From NCBI RefSeq assembly GCF_006547145.1, contig NZ_CP041244.1, positions 4,526,001-4,590,000 of the forward strand: 64,000 bases of DNA, read 5' to 3'. The notes under the pieces were generated by a model. The model worked only from the letters and a program-made list of their open reading frames with translations. It ran no database searches and had not been told where the DNA came from. Source of the stretch: Actinomadura sp. WMMA1423. Lineage in GTDB: Bacteria > Actinomycetota > Actinomycetes > Streptosporangiales > Streptosporangiaceae. The translations under genes were made by a program, and so were the position numbers. This document shows, piece by piece, positions 9,857 to 19,343 of the stretch. Within the stretch, counting starts at the first letter, position 1, and each line of letters opens with the position of its first letter.

Positions 9857-10330
9857 AAGCGCCGGTGGACCCGGCGCCGCGACCGCGCCGGGCGGGGACG
9901 GCGAGGTCGCCTCATTCGGCGGGGCGGCGCCGGCGGACCGGGAACCGCGCCGCCCGTCCCGGGGCCCGCCGAGATGTCCGCGATCGTGGTGCCGCGAGCA
10001 CGTCCCGTAACGGCGCGGAAAAAGGCGCAGATCACGCCGTACCCGTCCCGCATTCTCGGGCGCCCACTACCAAGATCGCTTTCTACGGCCGCGAACTAAG
10101 TGCGATGGATTTCCCGCCCGGCGGCTTCGGATTTGAGCCGCAGAAGCGAAGGTGAGCCGGTCGGCCTTTGCGCCGAGGCAGGGCCGCCAAGCCGGGCAGG
10201 TGACCATTATCAGGTATCGAAAGTGAAATGTCACGATCGTCTTGATCTGGAAATTGCCGCCGCCCTGGAGGCATACTCACACAGCGGACCAGATCCACCT
10301 GTCTCACCAGGGGTTATGAGAGGAGACGGC
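9857..10330. other. Non-coding stretch between hemY-like gene and SARP
   Basis: About 470 bp with no convincing gene. The last ~130 bp before the SARP are AT-richer than the rest and presumably hold its promoter; no clear -10/-35 pair or StrR-type site was found. Confidence 0.5.
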
Positions 10331-11191
10331 ATGAACGGGGCTCCCAGACCGCTCAGCATCGGGCTGCTCGGCACCCTGTCGCTGCACCTGAACCGGAGGC
10401 CGGTGACGATCAGCGCGCCGAAGCAGCGCCAGGTGCTGGCCCTCCTCGCGCTGAACGCGGGCCGGGTGGTCACGGTCCCGACGCTCGTCGAGGAACTGTG
10501 GGGGGACAGCCCGCCGCGCAGCTACGCCACCACCCTGCAGACCTACGTCCTGCAACTGCGCAAGGCACTGGCCGCGGCCGACTCCGACCAGCACGGCGCC
10601 CGGACGGTGCTCAGCACCTGCCACTACGGCTACCTGTTCGAGGGAGACGCCTGCCAGACGGACGTGGAGGCCTTCGACCGGGGAGTTCGCGCAGGTCGCG
10701 CGGCCGCCGAGGCGGGGGATCACCGGTTGGCGGCGCAGGAGCTCAGCCAGGCGCTGCAGCTGTGGCACGGTCCCGCCCTGGTGGACGTCCGCAAGGGTCC
10801 GGTGCTGGAGATCGAGGTGGCGTCGCTCGAGGAGTGCCGGCTGGGGGCGCTGGAGCGGCGGATCGAGGCCGATCTGGCGCTGGGGCGGCATGCCGATCTG
10901 CTGGGCGAGCTCACGATGGCGACGGCCCGGAATCCGATGAACGAGAACCTGTGCGCGTTCCTGATGACCGCGCTGTACCGGGCGGGGCACGTCGGCCGGT
11001 CACTGCAGGCGTTTCACCGGCTGCGCTCGGTGCTCAACAATGAACTGGGCGTCGAGCCCTGTTCCCGGTTGCAGCGGTTGCAGGCGGCGATCCTGTCGAG
11101 GGATCCCGCGCTGGAGTCCGGGTTCGCGGGATGGGCGCTGCCGCGCGATCGGGAGCAGATCGCGGCCGGAACACTCGGCCACCGGCGGTGA
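10331..11191 (+). CDS. SARP-family pathway activator
   Basis: 286 aa. The start at ATG 10331 is supported by AGAGGAGA 5 nt upstream; in-frame starts further up lack a site. The N-terminal OmpR-like winged helix (LLGTLSLHLNRRPVTISAPK and VPTLVEELWGDSPPRSYATT) is followed by a bacterial transcriptional activation domain (DVEAFDRGVRAGR through LQAFHRLRSVLNNELGVEP). These are the features of ActII-ORF4/RedD/DnrI activators, which bind heptameric direct repeats and recruit RNA polymerase. It probably marks the left edge of the polyketide cluster. Confidence 0.93.
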   Translation: MNGAPRPLSIGLLGTLSLHLNRRPVTISAPKQRQVLALLALNAGRVVTVPTLVEELWGDSPPRSYATTLQTYVLQLRKALAAADSDQHGARTVLSTCHYGYLFEGDACQTDVEAFDRGVRAGRAAAEAGDHRLAAQELSQALQLWHGPALVDVRKGPVLEIEVASLEECRLGALERRIEADLALGRHADLLGELTMATARNPMNENLCAFLMTALYRAGHVGRSLQAFHRLRSVLNNELGVEPCSRLQRLQAAILSRDPALESGFAGWALPRDREQIAAGTLGHRR

Positions 11192-11517
11192 AGTGAAGTC
11201 CGCACTGGACGCCGAACCTTTCTCGACCTGCTCGTGTTCCGCGGATTGACAATACGTGAACGGTCTCACCGGGCCGGTCGGCGCGTCATCGGGACGGAAT
11301 GCAAGAAAGCCCTGGCAGCGAAATAGACCACCGAATATGGACGGCCATCAACGCGCCGCCGGGCGCGTAATGTCGCCGTCGGCGTCCGCGTCCGTTCGAA
11401 GGGCACCGTGATCGGCGTCGGCGCGATCAGTGAATGCGCGGATCGGCGGGTGCCGGACTCCTGCCGTCGCTCGGCACCCGCCTTGGCCGCCCTCGCCGGG
11501 CCGTCCGGTCAAGCCGT
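11192..11517. other. 326-bp intergenic stretch, nothing recognised
   Basis: It lies between the SARP stop and the stop of the convergent flavoprotein gene. No ORF with a ribosome site, no strong hairpin and no StrR-type site was seen. It is somewhat AT-richer near 11220-11350. Confidence 0.5.
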
Positions 11518-13302
11518 TCAGGCCATGGGGCGGGCGTCGACGCCCAGGACGCGGGAGACCGCATGCCCCAGAACGCCCGCGGGGTCCTCGCTGCCGCCGA
11601 TGCTCCGCCAGGCCACATGGTTGTCGGGACGCACCAGGACGGCGCCCTCGCCGGTCGTCTCCCGGACGGCCGCCCACCCGCCGCCGGTGTCGGCGAACTC
11701 CGCGCCGTCCCCGATCCGCACCGCTCGGATCGTGACCGAGTACCGCTCGGCGACCCGCGCGGCCGCCTCGCACCACGCCGCCCCGTCCGGCCCGGCGAGC
11801 AGCACGAAGCCGGTCGCGGCGCCGGCCAGGTCGTGGGTGGAAAGGCGCCGGCCGTCGTCTCCGATCCAGACGTGCGGCAGCCGGTGCCCGGGGCGCGTCG
11901 TGGGGCGGTACACGTCGCGAAGGGGCTCGCGGCGCGGCGGCGGGGCTCCGTCCGGCACGACCGCGCCCTCCTCGTAGGCGAAGCCGAGCTCCATGTCGTG
12001 CGCCTCGCTCGCGCCGCGGTGGGTTCGGAAGATCTCCGCCGCCCGCGCCCGCCTGGCGGCGCCGAGCGGCGAGGGGTCGAAGTGGGCGGCGAACATCGGC
12101 CCCCGGCGCTCCGCCGGGACGCGCGGCCCGAGGCCGACGGCGTTCAGGATCGACTGGTGGTGGGACGCGACGGATCCCGCCCATTCGACGTTGCTCCTGC
12201 CGACCGGCCGCCGCTCCGCCTCGTAGGTGTCGAGGAGGCCGTCGGGCGCGGCGCCGTCGAGCACCGCGGCCAGCTTCCACGCGAGGTTGTGCACGTCCTG
12301 GATCCCGCCGTTCAGGCCGAGCCCGACGGTGGGGATGTGGCGGTGGGCGGCGTCGCCGGCGAGCAGCACCCGCCCGTCCCGGTAGCGGTCGGCGAGCACC
12401 GCCTCCACCGTCCATCGCGTCACGTGGCGCAGGGTGAGGTCCAGGTCGGGCAGGCCCAGGACGTCACGGATCTTGGCGACGACCGACTCCTCGTCCGACT
12501 GGACGGGTGCGTTGGGCGGGAAGTGCAGGACCCACTCCTCGCATTCCTTCCCCCATCTCGGCCCCATCTCGATGAGGTTGCACGACAGGTGCGGGTCGTA
12601 CGGGTTGAGGAAGTGGGTGATGTGCGCGCCCTCGTGCCACACCGCCGACATGTCGGCGGTGAAGAAGGCGGTCGTGACCTGCTGGGACCCGGCCAGGCCC
12701 CCGGGCAGGTACCGCATCTCGACGCCGAGGGCGGCGCCGACCGTCCGGCCGCCGTCGGCCGCGATCAGGTACCGCGCGGCGACCGTGGTGATCCGCCCGG
12801 TTCCGGCTTCGCGGATCTCGGCGACGACGCGGTCGCCCTCGTCGGAGAAGGCGACCAGCTCGTGGCCGAAGAGGACGCGCCCGGGGTTGCGCTTCTCGGC
12901 GTGCCGGCGCAGCACCGGCTCCAGCCGGTGCTGCGGCAGCCTGTAGGGAAGGATCGGTCCGGCCGCGGCGTACCTGTCGCGCAGCGAACCGCCGCCGAAC
13001 CCGTCCATCTCGTAGACCACCCGGCCGTCCACCGCCCCCTCGCCGCCGAGCGAGGTCAGCCAGCGCACCTTGCCGAACATCTCCACCGGCGCGCCCTGCC
13101 CGACCACCTCCCCGTCGAGCCCGTGCTGGCGGAAGATCTCCATCGTGCGCTGGTTGAGGTAGTGCGCCTTCGGTATCTCCGACGTGTCCGGGTGCCGTTC
13201 CACCAGCAGATGGCCGACACCGTGGTCGGACAGGAAATTCGAGGCGGACAGGCCGCATCCTCCGCCGCCCACGATCAGAACCGGAACCTCGACCGTCCCC
13301 AT
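11518..13302 (-). CDS. FAD-dependent aromatic hydroxylase, long type
   Basis: 594 aa from ATG 13302, preceded by GGAAGGA; the longer frame adds 13 residues without a better site. FAD motifs are VPVLIVGGGGCGLSASNFL, YLIAADGGRTVG and LLAGDAAHRHIPTVGLGLNG. The C-terminal ~150 residues form the thioredoxin-like domain of the phenol-hydroxylase branch. The sequence resembles actinomycete 2,4-dichlorophenol 6-monooxygenase-like enzymes of aromatic polyketide clusters. Expected to hydroxylate a phenolic or quinone ring with NADPH and O2. It follows the O-methyltransferase gene on the same strand. Confidence 0.85.
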   Translation of the reverse strand: MGTVEVPVLIVGGGGCGLSASNFLSDHGVGHLLVERHPDTSEIPKAHYLNQRTMEIFRQHGLDGEVVGQGAPVEMFGKVRWLTSLGGEGAVDGRVVYEMDGFGGGSLRDRYAAAGPILPYRLPQHRLEPVLRRHAEKRNPGRVLFGHELVAFSDEGDRVVAEIREAGTGRITTVAARYLIAADGGRTVGAALGVEMRYLPGGLAGSQQVTTAFFTADMSAVWHEGAHITHFLNPYDPHLSCNLIEMGPRWGKECEEWVLHFPPNAPVQSDEESVVAKIRDVLGLPDLDLTLRHVTRWTVEAVLADRYRDGRVLLAGDAAHRHIPTVGLGLNGGIQDVHNLAWKLAAVLDGAAPDGLLDTYEAERRPVGRSNVEWAGSVASHHQSILNAVGLGPRVPAERRGPMFAAHFDPSPLGAARRARAAEIFRTHRGASEAHDMELGFAYEEGAVVPDGAPPPRREPLRDVYRPTTRPGHRLPHVWIGDDGRRLSTHDLAGAATGFVLLAGPDGAAWCEAAARVAERYSVTIRAVRIGDGAEFADTGGGWAAVRETTGEGAVLVRPDNHVAWRSIGGSEDPAGVLGHAVSRVLGVDARPMA

Positions 13303-13451
13303 GTTCGTCCTTCCAGGATCTGCCGGCCAGCCTTTGGACACGACACTTTCGCAGCCTGCCGAAGGGCTCTTCAGTCCCGGTCAAGGATGGGTGGAATCCA
13401 TTAGAGCGAGCGGCGATATCCGGAAATGCGACCTGAACGCCGGACGCCGGC

Positions 13452-14555
13452 CTAGGAACCGACCGCGAATTCGAGGATCGAGCGTCCCGACCTGGTGACG
13501 ATGTGCTCGCGCGGCGAGAGCCCGGCGGCCGCCGCGAGCGCGCGGTACTCCCCGAGCGAGCGCTCCTGCCCGCCGAACGTGGCGAGCATCCGCAGGTCCA
13601 TGGCGGTGGTCATCGCGGCGGTCGGACGGTCGTCGACGAGCTGCTCGATGACCAGCACCCGGCCCGCGGGCCCCGCGCCCTCGGCGCAGCGGCGCAGGAT
13701 CGCCGCGGCGGCGTCGTCGTTCCAGTCGTGCAGGATCCTCGACAGGACGTACACGTCGCCGCCGGACGGCAGCGGGGCGAAGAAGCTGCCCGGCGCGAAG
13801 GAGCACCGGCCGGACAGGCCGGCGTCCGCGAGCTCGCGCCGGGCGGTCTCGACGGCCGAAGGCAGGTCGACGAGGGTGCCGCGGAGGGCGGGATGCTCGG
13901 TGAGCAGGGCGGTCAGGAGCGTGCCCGTCCCGCCGCCGACGTCCACGACGTGACCGGCGTTCGACCAGTCGTAGGCGGTCGTGACCTCGTCCGCCACGAA
14001 CGAGACCTGCACCGCCATCAGCTTGTCGAACGCCTTGCCGCGCTCGGGGTCGGCCTCCAGGTCCTCCCAGAACGCCCGCCCGAACAGGTCCTCGTACGCG
14101 GGCCGTCCGGTGCGCACGACCTGGAGCAGCCGGCCCAGCGCCACGTCCGAACGCCCCAGCCCGCCCTCGCTGTCCAGCCAGGGGGTCATGCCCCCGTCGC
14201 GCTGCCCGGTCAGCAGCAGGCGGGACAGCTCGGTGAGCGCGAACACCCCCGGTTCCGGCTGCGCGAAGACGCCCTTGGCGACGAGGTGCCGCAGCAGCCG
14301 CTCCAGGGCGGACGCGTCGGCCCCGCACCGCTCGGCGAGCTCGCCGGGGCGGCGGGCACCGGCCTCGATCAGATCCGCCAGCCGCAGTGTGGCGGCGACC
14401 CGGACGGCGTAGGGCGTCACCAGGTCCGACAGGGCGCGCATCCGCCTCGTGATCTCCATGTTCTCCGCGCCGCCCGGCGCCCGGACGTCCTCTTCCGATA
14501 TCGCGGGCGACAGCGCGGCCGATACCGCGGCGCCTCGTACGGAATTCGGTGCCAT
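13452..14555 (-). CDS. O-methyltransferase (polyketide tailoring)
   Basis: 367 aa. ATG 14555 is preferred over the ATG six codons upstream because GGAGGT sits 7 nt before it. An N-terminal dimerisation/winged-helix region (LIEAGARRPGELAERCGADA) is followed by an intact SAM motif I (HVVDVGGGTGTLLTALL near residue 180), acidic motif LVDLPSAVETA and the catalytic HDWND. This is a bona fide small-molecule O-methyltransferase of the TcmN/DnrK/CarB type. It may methylate the aglycone or the deoxysugar; compare the degenerate paralogue at 44360. Confidence 0.88.
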   Translation of the reverse strand: MAPNSVRGAAVSAALSPAISEEDVRAPGGAENMEITRRMRALSDLVTPYAVRVAATLRLADLIEAGARRPGELAERCGADASALERLLRHLVAKGVFAQPEPGVFALTELSRLLLTGQRDGGMTPWLDSEGGLGRSDVALGRLLQVVRTGRPAYEDLFGRAFWEDLEADPERGKAFDKLMAVQVSFVADEVTTAYDWSNAGHVVDVGGGTGTLLTALLTEHPALRGTLVDLPSAVETARRELADAGLSGRCSFAPGSFFAPLPSGGDVYVLSRILHDWNDDAAAAILRRCAEGAGPAGRVLVIEQLVDDRPTAAMTTAMDLRMLATFGGQERSLGEYRALAAAAGLSPREHIVTRSGRSILEFAVGS

Positions 14556-14883
14556 GACCACGACCTCCGGCATCGCTTTCGGGCAGCCCGAAGGCCGTCC
14601 ACGACAATGGGATTCCCGGCCTTTTCGCCGACCGCTTCTGATCAGTGGCGGGCCGGGCTGATTTTCAAATTAACTACCGCTCGTGGGTGATGTCCAGATC
14701 ACGTCACCGCAATGAGCGACAAGCGGATGTCGCCGCGTCGGCCGTCCCGCGGCCCCGCTGAGCGGGCGGCCCCTGCCGGCGAGGGGTGCGCTGTCGGACG
14801 TGTGAGGGCGGTGGGGCGGGCGTCCTCAGACCGGTCAGGAATCGAGAAGCGCGGGCGCGGGGCCCGCATCTAGCGTGACCGCC
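14556..14883. other. 328-bp divergent intergenic region
   Basis: Lies between the O-methyltransferase (reverse) and a VOC gene (forward). The segment near 14655-14700 is AT-richer (ttttcaaattaacta) and may carry promoters. The last 54 bp are an element repeated before the second VOC gene. Confidence 0.5.
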
Positions 14884-14886
14884 ATG
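14831..14886 (+). promoter_or_regulatory. Duplicated promoter-like element, copy 1
   Basis: Sequence tcaggaatcgagaagcgc, then a GC-rich spacer, then tagcgtgacc and the ATG only ~13 nt after the tag. It aligns without gaps to 16004-16059 before another VOC gene. The short distance and absence of a ribosome site suggest a promoter giving leaderless mRNA. Confidence 0.6.
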
Positions 14887-15498
14887 ACTTCCATCAACTG
14901 CGTCACCCTCGAGGTGGCAGACCCCACGGCCGTCAAGGCCTTCTACACCGAGGCCCTCGGACTGGACTCGCAGGTGCGCCTGAAGGCCTCGGAGCCTCCG
15001 TCGACAGGGTTCCGCGGGTACACGCTGTCGCTCACGGTGTCCCAGCCGGGCAACGCCGACCTGCTCATCCAGGCCGCCCTGGACGCCGGTGGGACGGCGG
15101 TGAAGCCGGCCTCGAAGTCGCTCTGGGGCTACGGCGGCGTCGTCCAGGCCCCGGACGGGGCGATCTGGAAGGTCGCGACGTCCAAGAAGAAGGACAAGGT
15201 CCCGGCCACCCGGGAGTTCGACGACATGGTGCTGCTGCTGGGCTGCGAGGACGTCTCCGCGAGCAAGCAGTTCTACGTCGACCAGGGCCTCACCGTGGGC
15301 AAGAGCTTCGGCAGCAAGTACGTCGAGTTCGACACCGGCTCGAGCCCCATCAAGCTGGCGCTCTACAAGCGCCGCTCCCTCGCCAAGGACGCCGGCGTCC
15401 CCGAGGAGGGCACCGGATCACACCGGATCGTGATCGGCGGCGACGCCGGGCCGTTCACCGACCCGGACGGGTTCGTGTGGGAGACCCCGTCACCCTGA
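14884..15498 (+). CDS. Two-domain VOC-family (glyoxalase-like) protein
   Basis: 204 aa. Two VOC half-repeats are visible: INCVTLEVADPTAVKAFYTE at the N-terminus and DMVLLLGCEDVSASKQFYVD from about residue 118; the end is GPFTDPDGFVWETP. No ribosome site precedes ATG 14884 and the mRNA may be leaderless. Such proteins are often drug-binding or stress-induced. It is one of two VOC genes flanking an AraC gene with a shared upstream element. Confidence 0.8.
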   Translation: MTSINCVTLEVADPTAVKAFYTEALGLDSQVRLKASEPPSTGFRGYTLSLTVSQPGNADLLIQAALDAGGTAVKPASKSLWGYGGVVQAPDGAIWKVATSKKKDKVPATREFDDMVLLLGCEDVSASKQFYVDQGLTVGKSFGSKYVEFDTGSSPIKLALYKRRSLAKDAGVPEEGTGSHRIVIGGDAGPFTDPDGFVWETPSP

Positions 15499-15586
15499 CC
15501 TGGGCGGCGGCCGCGCCGCATCGAGGCCGGCCGCTCCCTGACCCGGTTACTCACGACCCCGCATGACAGACGAAAGGAATCCTCTC

Positions 15587-16051
<465 letters not shown>

Positions 16052-16056
16052 CCGGC

Positions 16057-16467
16057 ATGGACATCACCATTCACGCGAGTTTCCTTCCGCACGACGACCC
16101 GGAGGCCTCTCTGGCCTTCTACCGCGACAATCTCGACTTCGAGGTCCGCAACGACGTCGGCAAGGGCGACATGCGCTGGATCACGGTCGGGCCGAAGGGC
16201 CAGCCCGACACTTCCATCCTGCTGGCGCCGCCGGCCGTCGGTCCCGAATTCACCGAAGACGAAAAGCGCCTCATCACCGAGATGATGGCCAAGGGCACCT
16301 ACGGCTGGATCCTGCTGGCCACCGGCGATCTGGACGCCACCTTCGAGAAGGTGCAGGCCAGCGGCGCCGACGTCGTCCAGGAGCCGACCGAGCAGCCGTA
16401 CGGCGTCCGCGACTGCGCGTTCCGCGACCCCGCGGGCAACCTGGTCCGCATCCAGCAGCGCTCCTGA
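16057..16467 (+). CDS. VOC-family protein
   Basis: 136 aa, a single glyoxalase-like unit: DITIHASFLPHDDPEASLAF at the start and YGVRDCAFRDPAGNLVRIQQ at the end, typical of the small antibiotic-resistance/dioxygenase-like VOC proteins. The start follows the duplicated promoter element directly, with no ribosome site. Probably co-regulated with the gene at 14884 by the intervening AraC protein. Confidence 0.82.
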   Translation: MDITIHASFLPHDDPEASLAFYRDNLDFEVRNDVGKGDMRWITVGPKGQPDTSILLAPPAVGPEFTEDEKRLITEMMAKGTYGWILLATGDLDATFEKVQASGADVVQEPTEQPYGVRDCAFRDPAGNLVRIQQRS

Positions 16468-16650
16468 GCCGCCCGGGCGCGCCGCGGCCCAGGTGTCCCG
16501 AAAGGCGACCGGCGGGACGTGGCCGGCGCGATCAGCCGAGGCCGGCGCAGGTGACACCGGCCACGGGCCCGATTCGCCGGATCGGCAGCGGGCCCGCCTC
16601 CGGAGCCAGGCCCCGTTCCCGGCATGCCCCGGCTCAGCCCGGCCGGGCCG

Positions 16651-17379
16651 CTACCAGGGGACGGGGCCGTCGTCCGAGAGGCACTGCCCCGACGGTCCGG
16701 AATCGTCGAGCAGCGCGAGCCTGACGACGATCGCCGCGCCTTCGGCGGGGGTCCGGTCGCCGCGCCGGTGGTTGAGGTCCGTGGCCACCATTCCGGGGAG
16801 GGCCGCGTTCACCTTTATGGAGGTCCCGCGCAGTTCTTTCGCATAGGCGACCGTGAGGGCGTTCAGCGCGGTCTTGGAAGACTGGTAGGCGATCATGTTG
16901 ACGTTCGCCAGTGGAGACGCCGGGTCGGAATTCAGGGTCAGCGACGCCAGGTGGCTGGACAGATTCACGATGCGCCCGGCCGCCGAAAGGCGCAGCAGCG
17001 GCAGCATCGCCCGGGTCACGGTGACCACGCCGAACACGTTGGTCTCGTAGACCTCCCGCAGGTCGGCGGCGCTCGCCTGGCCGGGCGCCCCGGTGAAGCC
17101 GCCCGCGGTGCCGGCGTTGTTCACCAGGATGTCCAGGCGGCCGTACCGGCGTTCGATCTCGCGGGCGGCCCCGGCGACACCGTCAGGGTCGGTCACGTCG
17201 ATCCGCAGCGGCACCGCCGTGATGCCGTCGTCCGCCAGCGCGCTCGCGGCCTCCTTGCCGCGCGTCTCGTCGCGCGCGCCGACCAGGACGACGACCCCCC
17301 GCTCGCCGAGCCGCCGCGCGGCGGCGAACCCGATGCCCTTGTTGGCGCCCGTGATGAGCGCGATCTTCCCGTCCGTCAC
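16651..17379 (-). CDS. Short-chain dehydrogenase/reductase
   Basis: 242 aa from GTG 17379, preceded by GGAGGGG at 4-6 nt; the longer frame upstream lacks such a site. The cofactor motif is ALITGANKGIGFAAA, followed by NNAGTAG, a catalytic Ser in VNLSSHLAS and YQSSK. Closest in layout to classical carbonyl-reductase-like SDRs that form quinone or ketone alcohols. Could reduce a polyketide ketone. One StrR-type operator (17525-17553) lies in its upstream region. Confidence 0.88.
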   Translation of the reverse strand: MTDGKIALITGANKGIGFAAARRLGERGVVVLVGARDETRGKEAASALADDGITAVPLRIDVTDPDGVAGAAREIERRYGRLDILVNNAGTAGGFTGAPGQASAADLREVYETNVFGVVTVTRAMLPLLRLSAAGRIVNLSSHLASLTLNSDPASPLANVNMIAYQSSKTALNALTVAYAKELRGTSIKVNAALPGMVATDLNHRRGDRTPAEGAAIVVRLALLDDSGPSGQCLSDDGPVPW

Positions 17380-17524
17380 GTCCCCTCCTGCCGTGATGGG
17401 CGCCGCGCTCCGGATGCGCCGCGCCCGGCTCATGCGTTCACCCTGAGGCACACCGATACGGCGGGCATCTCCGACATTGCCGTGCGACCGAAACCGTGCA
17501 GCCCGACACCGCGGGAACCCGCGC

Positions 17525-17553
17525 GTTCAACCGTGGAGGACGCGCAGTCGAAC
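17525..17553. promoter_or_regulatory. StrR-type operator, site 1
   Basis: GTTCAACCG, 11 bp, CAGTCGAAC. The outer half-sites and spacing match the published StrR consensus GTTCGActG-N11-CagTcGAAc. It lies ~150 bp upstream of the SDR start at 17379, in the gap after the YdcF-like gene. One of five sites with identical spacing in the window. Confidence 0.75.
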
Positions 17554-17586
17554 GGACGGGGCGGCCCGCTCCCCGGCCGAACGGGT

Positions 17587-17616
17587 ACAGCGGCACAGCG
17601 GCACAGCGGCACAGCG
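17587..17616. repeat. 8-bp tandem repeat
   Basis: acagcggc repeated 3.75 times in the gap between the SDR and the YdcF-like gene. A simple-sequence repeat with no obvious function. Confidence 0.8.
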
Positions 17617-17644
17617 TCTCGGCGGACGAGGCGAGTGGAGGCCT

Positions 17645-18391
17645 TCAGCCCCGTTCGAGCGCGGTCGCGTCCCGCCTGCCGGCGGCCCGGCTCATGAACT
17701 CCTCGACGAGGGCGATGAACTCCTTCTTGTCCTCGTCCGGCAGCCCGAAGTAGGGCGCGATCACCTCCGCAAGCCCCGGACGCACGTGGGTCATGGGCTG
17801 GTCGCGGCGGTGCAGCGGCTCCAGCACGACGACGTCCTCGGCCTTGGTGCCGTGGTAGGGCATGTCGGTCGCGACCGTGAACCACGTCTGCCCCGCGTCG
17901 ATCCGGCCGCGGGCACGCGCCACCGCCTGCTCCTTGACGCACCTGGGGGCGTGGCTGGCGGCGGCGATCTGGATCACCTTCTCCACCCCGTGCCCGGTGA
18001 AGATCGCGGCGGCCGCCTCGATCTCCTCGACGGAGTTGCGCACCTCGGCGGTGACGATCACCGACTCCATCGCCCGGCGAAACGCGGTGCGGCGGCCGCC
18101 GCCCTCGGCCCGCGCCAGCAGGGGCGCGAGCGACGGGAACTCGCGCAGCCGGTCGAGGTTGTCCAGGAGGAACCTCTTGGAGTAGTCGCCCTCGTTGAGC
18201 CCGTCGCGCCAGGACGTCCCCCGCCCGAAGACGACGCAGGCCGGTTCCTCGCTCGGCGCCAGCCCCAGGACGACGCGCGCCAAGGTCGCGTGGTCGCCGA
18301 GCCGGTCGTGCTCCGGCCGGCCGAACACCAGCTCCTCCCAAGCCTCGGTGGCGAGATTGCGGCAGTGCACCATGATGCCGACGGTCGTCAT
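17645..18391 (-). CDS. YdcF/SanA-like (DUF218-type) protein
   Basis: 248 aa. The segment VRNSVEEIEAAAAIFTGHGV and then SHAPRC matches the TxEEA...S-x-H-x-x-R core of DUF218/YdcF proteins, which bind nucleotides or SAM, though the family's biochemical role is poorly known. No membrane segment is visible, unlike the SanA subgroup. A good ribosome site (GGGAGAAGG) precedes the ATG. It is divergent from the sugar epimerase gene, so it may belong to the sugar block; no specific function can be claimed. Confidence 0.55.
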   Translation of the reverse strand: MTTVGIMVHCRNLATEAWEELVFGRPEHDRLGDHATLARVVLGLAPSEEPACVVFGRGTSWRDGLNEGDYSKRFLLDNLDRLREFPSLAPLLARAEGGGRRTAFRRAMESVIVTAEVRNSVEEIEAAAAIFTGHGVEKVIQIAAASHAPRCVKEQAVARARGRIDAGQTWFTVATDMPYHGTKAEDVVVLEPLHRRDQPMTHVRPGLAEVIAPYFGLPDEDKKEFIALVEEFMSRAAGRRDATALERG

Positions 18392-18641
18392 CCTTCTCCC
18401 TCTCCGGAAATTCGGCAGAACAACGTACGGCCCGTTGTCCGCGCGTGCTCCTCACTCGAACGGCCTTTCTTGCAAAATTGGCGGTCCGTGAGCAGCATTT
18501 TTCGCGACGCGGGCGACCCGAAGGCGCGAGCAGGCGGGCCCGCGGGCCGGACGACCGACCGCCGGTTCGGATACCGGGGTCGGGAGCATTGGCGCCGGAC
18601 GACCCGGACGGCCGCGGAACTGACCACTCAAGGAGCGCACA

Positions 18642-19247
18642 GTGCTGATCTCGGAAATGGCCGTTCCCGGAGCGTACCGGATAGATCCCGAGCCCCTGAG
18701 CGACTCCCGGGGGCATTTCTTCGAGTCGGTGAGGGTCAGTTCGCTGCTGGCCGAGAGCGGCTGGGAACTGACGGTGCGGCAGGTCAACTTCTCCGTCTCG
18801 CACCGGAACACCCTCCGGGGCGTCCACGGCACCAGGGTCCCGCCCGGCCAGGCGAAGTTCGTCACGTGCGTGCGCGGCCGCGCGCTGGACATCGCCATCG
18901 ACATCCGCGTGGGCTCGCCGACGTTCGGCCACCACGACGTCACCTACCAGAGCGCCGAGTCCGGGACGGCGGTGTACCTGCCCGACGGGATCGGCCACGC
19001 GTTCCTGGCCCTCACCGACGACACCTGCATGAGCTACCTGTGCTCGCAGGAGTACGAGCCGGGAACGATGATCGACATCGACGCGCTCGACCCCGATCTG
19101 GCGCTGCCCTGGAACCTGCGGGAGCCGCCGATCCGTTCGGCGAAGGACGCGGCCGCGCCCACGCTCGCCCAGGCGGCGGCCGCCGGCCTCCTGCCCGCCT
19201 ACGAGCAGTGCCACCGGGCCCCGCCCCTGCTGGACGGCCTGAGATGA
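18642..19247 (+). CDS. dTDP-4-keto-6-deoxyhexose 3,5-epimerase (RmlC-like)
   Basis: 201 aa from GTG 18642 with AAGGAGC upstream. The cupin core shows NTLRGVHGTRVPPGQAKFV with the catalytic His, then DIRVGSPTFG, and YLPDGIGHAFLAL. The terminal YLCSQEYEPGT and LALPW are typical of RmlC/TylK epimerases. It converts the D-configured 4-keto sugar into the L-series. With RmlA (20553), RmlB (51488), a 2,3-dehydratase (52465) and a 3-ketoreductase (19344) it supplies most steps to a TDP-2,6-dideoxy-L-hexose. Confidence 0.93.
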   Translation: MLISEMAVPGAYRIDPEPLSDSRGHFFESVRVSSLLAESGWELTVRQVNFSVSHRNTLRGVHGTRVPPGQAKFVTCVRGRALDIAIDIRVGSPTFGHHDVTYQSAESGTAVYLPDGIGHAFLALTDDTCMSYLCSQEYEPGTMIDIDALDPDLALPWNLREPPIRSAKDAAAPTLAQAAAAGLLPAYEQCHRAPPLLDGLR

Positions 19248-19343
19248 CGAACGGCGGGAGGGGCCCGGTGGCCACGGACGCCGTGCCGAGCCGTCGCTCC
19301 CCGTGGGAGGCGGCAGGCGCCGGCATCGACCGCCGGGGCACGG

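Noticed and set aside
18433..18461. Possible sixth StrR-type site before the epimerase gene
   Set aside because: The right half CACTCGAAC fits, but the left half (cgttgtccg) does not match at the 11-bp spacing.
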